DNA of 13,569 bases from a bacterium. Lineage in GTDB: Bacteria; Cyanobacteriota; Vampirovibrionia; Gastranaerophilales; Gastranaerophilaceae. The first letter of the stretch is position 1, and the number at the start of each line of letters is the position of its first letter. The DNA lies in NCBI GenBank assembly GCA_024408905.1, contig JAKSUP010000015.1, positions 1-13,569 of the forward strand, written 5' to 3'. This document shows, in pieces, positions 7,867-12,035 of the stretch. The notes beneath the pieces were generated by a model. It was given only the letters and a program-made list of their open reading frames with translations, did no database searches and was not told where the DNA came from. A program made the position numbers and the translations under genes.

Positions 7867-8883
7867 ATGTTAGTAGTAATGAGTAATAGTGCAACCGAAA
7901 AAGATATACAACGCGTTGCAATGTTTCTTGAGGCAAAAGGTTTTGAAGCTCGGATTTCACATGGTGAAGTAAGAGTTGTAGTCCATGCAATCGGGGTTAA
8001 AGAAGAAGTTGACCAACGTGACTTTGAATTATTACCTGGAGTTTTAGAGGTAATAAAAGTTACTACAAGCTATAAACTTGCAGCTCGTGTATCTCAAGGT
8101 CAGGATACAATTGTTGAAGTTAATGGGGTTAAGTTTGGAGATAAATATACAGGCTTAATTGCCGGCCCTTGTACAATCGAATCTTATGATCAAATGGATA
8201 AAACGGCTCAAGAGCTTTCTGAATCTAATGTAAAAATTCTTAGAGGTGGCGCATTTAAGCCAAGAACGAGTCCTTATACGTTCCAAGGTTTAGGCGAAGA
8301 AGGTTTAAAAGTTATTAGAAGTGTTGCTGATAACCATAACATGGCTGTTACATCAGAAATTATGGATATTTCACAAATTGAAATGTTTATGCGTTATGTT
8401 GATATTCTTCAAATTGGTGCAAGAAATATGCAAAATTTCAATTTGTTAAAAGAACTCGGAAAAATCCATAAGCCTGTTATCTTGAAACGTGGACTTTCTG
8501 CTACTTATGAAGAATGGCTTATGTCAGCAGAATATATTATGTCCGGTGGAAATAATCAGGTAATACTTTGCGAACGAGGGATAAGAACATTTGAAAAATA
8601 TACGAGAAATACGCTTGATTTATCGGCAATTCCTGTGATTAAGAAATTAAGCCATTTGCCGATTATTGTTGATCCGTCTCACGCAACGGGACTTCGTGAC
8701 AAGGTTGAACCGATGTCCAGAGCAGCTGTTGCTGCAGGATGTGACGGCTTGATAATTGAAGTTCATCATAACCCTGAAGTTGCCGTATGTGACGGTGCAC
8801 AATCACTTTATCCTTGGCAATATGATTTACTTTATAAACAAATCAAGCAAATTGCTCCGATTGTCGGAAAAGAAATTGTTTAA
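7867..8883 (+). CDS. aroF: 3-deoxy-7-phosphoheptulonate (DAHP) synthase
   Basis: Condenses phosphoenolpyruvate with erythrose 4-phosphate, the first step of the shikimate pathway to aromatic amino acids. With the start at 7867 the protein is 338 residues, matching the Thermotoga maritima-type enzyme. Residues 1 to about 80 form a ferredoxin/ACT-like regulatory domain ([17 protein letters not shown]). The TIM barrel follows, with IAGPCTIES (metal-binding Cys), [12 protein letters not shown] (substrate phosphate), [37 protein letters not shown] (metal His), IIEVHHNPE (metal Glu) and CDGAQS (metal Asp). All the expected ligands are present, so it should be active. The N-terminal domain in this class binds tyrosine or phenylalanine for feedback inhibition; that is known for the family, not shown here. 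A glycosyltransferase gene follows after 24 bp in the same direction. Confidence 0.96.
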   Translation: MLVVMSNSATEKDIQRVAMFLEAKGFEARISHGEVRVVVHAIGVKEEVDQRDFELLPGVLEVIKVTTSYKLAARVSQGQDTIVEVNGVKFGDKYTGLIAGPCTIESYDQMDKTAQELSESNVKILRGGAFKPRTSPYTFQGLGEEGLKVIRSVADNHNMAVTSEIMDISQIEMFMRYVDILQIGARNMQNFNLLKELGKIHKPVILKRGLSATYEEWLMSAEYIMSGGNNQVILCERGIRTFEKYTRNTLDLSAIPVIKKLSHLPIIVDPSHATGLRDKVEPMSRAAVAAGCDGLIIEVHHNPEVAVCDGAQSLYPWQYDLLYKQIKQIAPIVGKEIV

Positions 8884-8907
8884 AATTTTGACGGAAGAAA
8901 GAGAAAT

Positions 8908-10404
8908 ATGAAATCATTAAACGAAAAAATCCTATACATATACTTGTTTGTGTATGCAATTTTGTGGACAATAATTGGCTCATTCAAAAATAGTGGTGGA
9001 GTTGATGCTCTTGAAGCTATTTCTTGGGGCGACTTGGTTAGTTTTGGTACAAATAAACACCCACCATTTTCAGGTTGGTTAATGGGTGGTTTTTATCATT
9101 TGTTGGGCGATAACGATATTGCTATCTATATTCTGGGACAGATTTGTTTACTTATAGGTTTTGTGTTTATCTATAAATTAGCTAAAAACTTTTTAACGGA
9201 AGAAAAAGCAATTGGCGCAACAGTTATTATAAGTATAACATTCTATTATGCTTACCAAACTTTTATAGACAATTTTAATTGTAACATTATTTCAATATGC
9301 TTGTGGCCAATATTAGTTTATTATTTCTATAAATCAATAAAAGAAAATAAGATTAAAGATTGGTTACTTCTTGGTCTTGCAGCAGGGATTTCTTTTTTAG
9401 CGAAATATCAGGTAGTATTTTTGTTTGCACCAATGTTTTTGTATCTTGTTTTGTTTGACAGAAAACAATTTGCGAAAATTGGTCTTTATATAGCAGGGAT
9501 TGTTGCAACACTTGTTGTGTTACCACATTTTATTTGGTTGTATCAAAACGACTTTTTCTCAATGAATTATATAATGGGAAGAACAAACGTAGACATACAC
9601 AATACCCCTGTCTCTCTTGTCAAATACGGAAGAATTGTATTCCCTATAAAATTCTACGGTGATCAGATTTTAGCTATGATGCCATGTTTTGTGGTGTATT
9701 TAATTGCAGCATTGAAGGTCACAGAAATAAAATTCGATAATACAAAAGAAAAGTTTTCTGACAAAATGTTTTTGATTTTTGTTGGACTTATGCCGATGAT
9801 TATCTTAGGTGGCATGGGAATTGTTACGGGAAATCGTGTAGTCGGAAATTGGGGTTCTACAATGATAGGTTTTTGTGGAATACTTCTGTTCTATTTCTTT
9901 CCTATAAAATTTGATAAAGAAATTTTTAAATATTATATGAAATGGATTGTTGCAGTTGTTTGTTTATGGGCAATCGGGGTTTCAACATTCTTATTATTCC
10001 AAACAAAAATGGTAGTTGGTTATCCTCATCAAACAATTACAAGAGATTTTGACCAAATTTGGGCAGAAGAAACAAACAACGCCCCTTTGAAATATGTACT
10101 CGGTCACACTTTCTATATTTTCCAATTTAATGTGTATGACAAACAAAAACCGACGATTGTTTTGGATACGCACGGGCATGCCAATCCTTGGATAAGTGAA
10201 GACGAAGTTATGAAAAACGGAGTACTTATTATAATGGGTGGTGACAAAACTTTTGAACAAGATGTCAGACAATATTTACCAAATTTGCCAAAAAATTATA
10301 ATCTGAAACCGAAAAAGTACGTGTTTAAAATAACAAACAAGTTTAATAAAACAGAAGAATATGATATTTATTATAAAGTAATACCACCAGCAAAAGCATT
10401 TTAG
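8908..10404 (+). CDS. GT39/ArnT-like membrane glycosyltransferase
   Basis: A 498-residue polytopic membrane protein of the PMT_2/ArnT-like superfamily. These enzymes move a sugar from a polyprenyl-phosphate donor onto a lipid, protein or glycan at the outer face of the membrane. The first helix (ILYIYLFVYAILWTIIG, about 8-24) is followed by an external loop with GGVDALEAISWGD and KHPPFSGW, the acidic residue and HPP pattern typical of the family. About nine to ten further hydrophobic helices run to around residue 370. The C-terminal 120 residues are soluble, with GHTFYIFQFNVYD and LDTHGHANPWIS. Acceptor and sugar cannot be told from sequence. The start is ATG 8908 with a weak purine-rich site upstream. 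It is probably co-transcribed with aroF, without an evident metabolic link. Confidence 0.88.
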   Translation: MKSLNEKILYIYLFVYAILWTIIGSFKNSGGVDALEAISWGDLVSFGTNKHPPFSGWLMGGFYHLLGDNDIAIYILGQICLLIGFVFIYKLAKNFLTEEKAIGATVIISITFYYAYQTFIDNFNCNIISICLWPILVYYFYKSIKENKIKDWLLLGLAAGISFLAKYQVVFLFAPMFLYLVLFDRKQFAKIGLYIAGIVATLVVLPHFIWLYQNDFFSMNYIMGRTNVDIHNTPVSLVKYGRIVFPIKFYGDQILAMMPCFVVYLIAALKVTEIKFDNTKEKFSDKMFLIFVGLMPMIILGGMGIVTGNRVVGNWGSTMIGFCGILLFYFFPIKFDKEIFKYYMKWIVAVVCLWAIGVSTFLLFQTKMVVGYPHQTITRDFDQIWAEETNNAPLKYVLGHTFYIFQFNVYDKQKPTIVLDTHGHANPWISEDEVMKNGVLIIMGGDKTFEQDVRQYLPNLPKNYNLKPKKYVFKITNKFNKTEEYDIYYKVIPPAKAF

Positions 10405-10406
10405 TG

Positions 10407-10412
10407 TATAAT
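10407..10412 (+). promoter_or_regulatory. Possible -10 box for the structured RNA
   Basis: TATAAT starts 3 nt after the glycosyltransferase stop, in the same GTGTATAATAA context as the aroF promoter. It would start RNA near 10419, just where the folded segment begins. No convincing -35 is seen. Confidence 0.4.
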
Positions 10413-10420
10413 AAGATTAA

Positions 10421-10511
10421 TGTCGGAGTGGCACTCTGCCGCAGGAAAAGTTGACTAAATGTCAAGTTTTCCGAGAGGGTTGTGCTTGACACAACTTTCG
10501 CCACGTAGACA
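10421..10511 (+). ncRNA. Putative three-way-junction structured RNA of unknown class
   Basis: The 91-nt segment folds neatly. P1 pairs TGTC (10421-10424) with GACA (10508-10511) and GTGGC (10428-10432) with GCCAC (10500-10504), separated by a GGA/GTA internal loop that could form non-canonical G-A pairs. P2 pairs CTCT (10434-10437) with AGAG (10474-10477), then GGAAAA with TTTTCC and TTGAC (10451-10455) with GTCAA (10461-10465) around loop TAAAT, with one G/G mismatch and a 6-nt bulge GCCGCA. P3 pairs GTTGTG (10479-10484) with CACAAC (10490-10495). Its first 11 nt after the T (10422-10432) equal the first 11 nt of the downstream tRNA-Leu. It matches no riboswitch or ribozyme motif I can recall. 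Its 3' end overlaps the tRNA -35 box and no terminator follows, so it may be a leader of the tRNA transcript. Confidence 0.5.
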
Positions 10512-10534
10512 AACATTATTCGTAGATTTATAAT
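10506..10534 (+). promoter_or_regulatory. Promoter for tRNA-Leu
   Basis: -35 TAGACA (10506-10511), exact 17-bp spacer, -10 TATAAT (10529-10534); predicted start about 10541, four bases before the mature tRNA. This is the best promoter in the window. Confidence 0.75.
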
Positions 10535-10544
10535 TTAATAGTAC

Positions 10545-10629
10545 GTCGGAGTGGCGAAATTGGTAGACGCGCATGATTCAGGTTCATGTGGGTAACTCCT
10601 TGAGGGTTCGAGTCCCTTCTCCGACACCA
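10545..10629 (+). tRNA. tRNA-Leu, anticodon CAG
   Basis: A complete class II tRNA with encoded CCA. The acceptor stem pairs GTCGGAG (10545-10551) with CTCCGAC (10619-10625). The D stem is GCG/CGC with GG in the loop. The anticodon stem is CATGA/TCATG with loop TTCAGGT (anticodon CAG at 10579-10581). A long variable arm and T arm GAGGG-TTCGAGT-CCCTT follow, then A-CCA. It decodes CUG. It has its own promoter. Pieces of both its ends are repeated nearby: the 5' 11 nt at 10422 and the 3' region at 10689 and 10902. Confidence 0.97.
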
Positions 10630-10901
10630 TATCTCGTAAGAGATATAGGCAGTGGGATTGGACGAGAACCACCGAACAAAGTTCGGTCAGGGTTCGAGCG
10701 AATTTGCGGACGAACGAAGTGAAACGAGTTCGGGTAGCGAACAAATTGAGTCAACTAAAACCAAAGGTTTTATAGACGAAACTTTGTGAGCGTGAAGCAA
10801 ATTCAAGACAACGGGAGCGAGCTGAGTGCGAAGCCTTGACTGTGAAAGATGAAATCTTGAAACAGGCAAGCGTAGACACGTTAAAAGCGAGCGACCAAGA
10901 C
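10630..10901 (+). other. Hairpin-rich non-coding cassette after tRNA-Leu
   Basis: No gene is seen here. The sequence is more GC-rich than its surroundings and is a chain of short hairpins. These are ATATCTC/GAGATAT with loop GTAA right after the tRNA; CCGAAC/GTTCGG with loop AAA nested in GAACC/GGTTC; AAAACC/GGTTTT with loop AAA enclosed by GTC/GAC; and a long imperfect stem in which CTTG, CTGT and AAGAT pair with ATCTT, ACAG and CAAG around loop GAA. GAATTTGC near 10699 can also pair with GCAAATTC near 10798. None ends in a T-run, so they are not simple terminators. The recurring loop AAA and nested layout suggest a structured RNA or a REP-like repeat. Whether it is transcribed with the tRNA is unknown. 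Confidence 0.5.
10689..10698 (+). repeat. Partial copy of the tRNA-Leu T arm
   Basis: AGGGTTCGAG is identical to 10603-10612 in the tRNA. Together with the copy at 10902-10917 it looks like a second tRNA 3' end split by about 200 bp. Confidence 0.5.
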
Positions 10902-10917
10902 AGTCCCTTCTCCGACA
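10902..10917 (+). repeat. Copy of the tRNA-Leu 3' end (attachment-site-like)
   Basis: AGTCCCTTCTCCGACA is an exact 16-nt match to 10611-10626, the 3' end of the tRNA without its CCA. A direct repeat of a tRNA 3' end in the same orientation is what an integrative element leaves as attL/attR. The intervening 275 bp carry no integrase, so this would be a remnant or a very small element. Nearly all of the segment is explained instead if the hairpin cassette itself duplicated the tRNA end. Confidence 0.5.
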
Positions 10918-10943
10918 GTTTCTTTTTCTGTAGAAAAAGAAAC
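10918..10943. repeat. Perfect inverted repeat
   Basis: GTTTCTTTTTCT (10918-10929) and AGAAAAAGAAAC (10932-10943) are perfect complements separated by two bases. It sits immediately after the tRNA 3'-end copy and its right arm belongs to the direct repeat starting at 10931. It has no GC-rich core, so it is not a typical terminator. Confidence 0.7.
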
Positions 10944-11000
10944 CAAAAAGACTTATCATACAGGGCTTGAATAAAAACTACCAGCTTGAAGTTTGAAAGA
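10931..11000 (+). repeat. Direct repeat, copy A
   Basis: The first 33 nt (10931-10963) are identical to 11069-11101, and similarity continues at about 80 percent to near 11000. It contains one unit of a degenerate motif like ctACAAGaTTtAAGTtTgGAAAG (10979 onward). Confidence 0.8.
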
Positions 11001-11022
11001 AAAAAGTAGGCAAAAAAGAAAA
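11000..11022 (+). repeat. GTAGGC dispersed repeat, copy 1
   Basis: An A-rich repeat with core AAAAAAGTAGGCAAAAAAG followed by AAAA. It recurs at 11549-11571 and 11997-12014. It lies between the tRNA-linked repeats and the zinc-ribbon gene. Confidence 0.65.
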
Positions 11023-11068
11023 GAATAAAGGGTTTGGTTAGGTGTTACAAGATTTAAGTTTAGAAGTA

Positions 11069-11138
11069 TAGAAAAAGAAACCAAAAAGACTTATCATACA
11101 GAGCCTGAATAAGAACTACAAGATTAAAGTCTGGAAAG
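11069..11138 (+). repeat. Direct repeat, copy B
   Basis: Second copy of the 10931 repeat, 138 bp downstream. It ends about 25 bp before the zinc-ribbon gene. A third copy of its inner motif, TTACAAGATTTAAGTTTAGA, lies between A and B at 11045-11064. Confidence 0.8.
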
Positions 11139-11162
11139 AAAAATGTTGAGGATAAAAAACAA

Positions 11163-11558
11163 ATGATATGTCCTAAATGTAAACAGGAATTAGATAATAT
11201 TGAATCTTCTCCATTTTGCCCATTTTGTGGTTATGAGTTTGTTAAAGGATACTTTGACGAAGACGAGAGTGCAAAAACAGATATAAAGTCAGACGCTCCA
11301 CGGAAGAAAAAATATTATTGGCGAAAAAAGGAATTAAATGATCCAAAAGCAATAAAAAAGGAGCTGTTTATATGCATAGGAGAGATGTTGTGTTTAATAG
11401 GAGTGTTATCTTTTATGATATACACCGGAACCTTTGAACTCCTTAAAATTCACCAAATATGGGGTATTATTTTATTTTTTCCTGTAATAATATTGATATA
11501 TTTGAGCGAAATAATTAGTTGGATAAAATTATTAAAGAAGCTAAAAATAAAAAAGTAG
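11163..11558 (+). CDS. Small zinc-ribbon membrane protein
   Basis: A 131-residue protein with an N-terminal zinc ribbon (Cys3, Cys6, Cys19, Cys22: CPKC...CPFC), an acidic then basic linker to about residue 57, and two predicted membrane helices (about 68-88 and 98-117), ending in a Lys-rich tail. The layout is that of the many small zinc-ribbon membrane proteins of unknown role; no specific function can be given. The start is ATG 11163 with GAGG about 11 nt upstream, a long spacing. The last codons and stop (AAA AAG TAG) lie inside copy 2 of the GTAGGC repeat, so the C-terminal lysines may be repeat-derived. It stands alone between repeats, which hints at an accessory gene. No clear promoter is seen. 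Confidence 0.75.
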   Translation: MICPKCKQELDNIESSPFCPFCGYEFVKGYFDEDESAKTDIKSDAPRKKKYYWRKKELNDPKAIKKELFICIGEMLCLIGVLSFMIYTGTFELLKIHQIWGIILFFPVIILIYLSEIISWIKLLKKLKIKK

Positions 11559-11571
11559 GCAAAAAAGAAAA
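11544..11571 (+). repeat. GTAGGC dispersed repeat, copy 2
   Basis: Overlaps the end of the zinc-ribbon gene and supplies its stop codon. It shares with copy 3 a 23-nt exact match (11544-11566 against 11992-12014), and with copy 1 the GTAGGC core plus the following A-rich tail. Confidence 0.65.
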
Positions 11572-11609
11572 AAATACAAAGTACAATTTTGCACCAAAAA
11601 TTCATACCG

Positions 11610-11637
11610 TTGCAACAATTAAAAAACATGTTATAAT
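11610..11637 (+). promoter_or_regulatory. Promoter for the antisense RNA
   Basis: -35 TTGCAA (11610-11615), 16-bp spacer, and extended -10 TGT-TATAAT (TATAAT at 11632-11637). The predicted start is about 11644, exactly where the 5' stem of the antisense RNA begins. Confidence 0.7.
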
Positions 11638-11672
11638 AAAAGAGTAGAGAGGGTGTTCCCTCAAGAACACCC
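11638..11672 (-). terminator. Terminator of the toxin mRNA
   Basis: On the minus strand, GGGTGTTC and GAACACCC pair around a 6-nt loop (arms at 11672-11665 and 11658-11651), followed by TCTCTACTCTTTT. The stem is strong, the U tract moderate. The same hairpin opens the antisense RNA on the other strand. Confidence 0.6.
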
Positions 11673-11682
11673 AGCTTCAGTT
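11667..11682. repeat. Direct repeat a of the toxin-antitoxin locus
   Basis: ACACCCAGCTTCAGTT. It matches 11792-11807 at 15 of 16 positions. This copy is at the 3' end of the toxin message and within the antisense RNA. Confidence 0.75.
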
Positions 11683-11684
11683 CT

Positions 11685-11774
11685 CTACATTAATTTTGAG
11701 ATAAAAATTAGAAATTGTCCTATTACCAGTAGGGCAATTTTTATTATCTCGTGCCATTTATTGTTACTATTCAT
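11685..11774 (-). CDS. 29-residue hydrophobic peptide, probable type I toxin
   Basis: A short frame from ATG (11774-11772) to TAG (11687-11685). A polar N-terminus, MNSNNKWHE, precedes one membrane helix (IIKIALLVIGQFLIFI, residues 10-25) and the end SKLM. Small size, a single helix with Lys near each end and a Trp at the interface are typical of membrane-acting type I toxins such as Fst, TisB, TxpA and AapA; I cannot assign it to one of these by sequence. AAAGGAGG lies 5 nt before the ATG, the strongest ribosome-binding site in the window, which argues that the frame is translated. Its upstream CCTTCTTT (minus strand 11833-11826) could mask that site. A terminator follows directly, and an antisense RNA with its own promoter and terminator opposes it. 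It is flanked by GTAGGC repeats. Confidence 0.72.
   Translation of the reverse strand: MNSNNKWHEIIKIALLVIGQFLIFISKLM
11712..11745 (+). terminator. Terminator of the antisense RNA
   Basis: AAATTGTCCTA (11712-11722) pairs with TAGGGCAATTT (11730-11740), one G-T pair, loop TTACCAG, then TTATT. It lies opposite the toxin coding region and must also be compatible with the encoded helix. Confidence 0.75.
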
Positions 11775-11791
11775 GGTTCCCTCCTTTCTCT

Positions 11792-11807
11792 ACACCTAGC
11801 TTCAGTT
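11792..11807. repeat. Direct repeat b of the toxin-antitoxin locus
   Basis: ACACCTAGCTTCAGTT, second copy of the 11667 repeat, in the toxin 5' untranslated region immediately upstream of its ribosome-binding site. Confidence 0.75.
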
Positions 11808-11836
11808 GGATAGTGTCGTGTATGTAAAGAAGGTTC

Positions 11837-11842
11837 ATTATA
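11837..11842 (-). promoter_or_regulatory. Possible -10 box of the toxin mRNA
   Basis: TATAAT on the minus strand, predicting a start near 11830 and a message of about 190 nt ending at the terminator near 11640. The -35 region (GATAGT at 17 bp) is poor. Confidence 0.45.
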
Positions 11843-11991
11843 TAGCAAACTGCTCTACAACTATCATTGTACCATATAGCCAATTATATTAGAAGGTTTT
11901 AAGCTCAGTTTTGGATATTATAATACATATGTGTAGCTTGTTTTAAGGTTTCAATAAGCACGTTGTCTAAATACTACTTGCTATAAGGCTG
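11843..11991. other. Non-coding stretch upstream of the toxin gene
   Basis: No convincing gene. A TATAAT at 11919-11924 on the plus strand has only a weak -35 and no following frame or hairpin. With the toxin-antitoxin locus this completes the gene-poor region between the zinc-ribbon gene and the glycosyltransferase. Confidence 0.4.
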
Positions 11992-12014
11992 AAAATAAAA
12001 AAGTAGGCAAAAAA
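11992..12014 (+). repeat. GTAGGC dispersed repeat, copy 3
   Basis: Exact match to 11544-11566. It forms the right border of the segment holding the toxin-antitoxin locus and overlaps an A/T inverted repeat after the glycosyltransferase stop. Confidence 0.65.
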
Positions 12015-12021
12015 CTTTTTT
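11997..12021 (-). terminator. Weak A/T-rich terminator-like hairpin after the glycosyltransferase
   Basis: AAAAAAGT (11997-12004) and ACTTTTTT (12014-12021) are perfect complements. On the minus strand the hairpin is followed by a T-rich stretch. There is almost no GC, so its strength is doubtful. Confidence 0.3.
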
Positions 12022-12035
12022 ATAATTAACCCGTT

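Larger units (their letters stand above)
11644..11745 (+). ncRNA. Probable antisense antitoxin RNA
   Basis: A roughly 100-nt RNA bounded by an extended -10 promoter and an intrinsic terminator, lying entirely opposite the 3' two thirds of the small peptide gene and its own terminator. Its 5' part folds as a closed stem, GTAGAGA (11644-11650) with TCTCTAC (11682-11688), containing hairpin GGGTGTTC/GAACACCC (loop CCTCAA). The single-stranded part holds AGCTTCAGT, from a direct repeat that also lies in the peptide's 5' untranslated region. It could therefore pair both with the 3' end of the toxin message and with the region just before its ribosome-binding site, as RNA II does in the Fst/par system. 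Transcription is not demonstrated. Confidence 0.65.

Noticed and set aside
9994-10272. Minus-strand open frame of 92 codons inside the GT39 gene
   Set aside because: Shadow of the well-supported plus-strand membrane protein. The same applies to the other overlapping frames at 578-784, 1025-1398, 1855-2088, 2302-2646, 3465-3659, 4689-4886, 4959-5413, 7202-7501 and 12149-12349.
10421-10511. Known riboswitch (guanidine-I, THF, ZTP, SAM, cobalamin, c-di-GMP considered)
   Set aside because: A CCGAGAG string recalls guanidine-I, but the other conserved blocks are missing, and the downstream gene is a tRNA.
10535-10744. Minus-strand open frame of 69 codons across the tRNA
   Set aside because: It is the complement of tRNA-Leu and its 3' repeats. 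Frames reading EKGLEPS...SCASTN are well-known false proteins antisense to tRNA-Leu.
10687-10959. Minus-strand open frame of 90 codons in the hairpin region
   Set aside because: It lies wholly in structured repeat DNA, has Arg/Ser/Leu-rich low-quality composition and no supporting ribosome-binding site.
10931-12014. CRISPR array
   Set aside because: Repeats are irregularly spaced, A-rich, diverged and separated by genes; no cas gene is present.
10630-12035. Insertion sequence or complete integrative element
   Set aside because: No transposase, integrase or recombinase frame exists here, and no terminal inverted repeats with target duplication were found.
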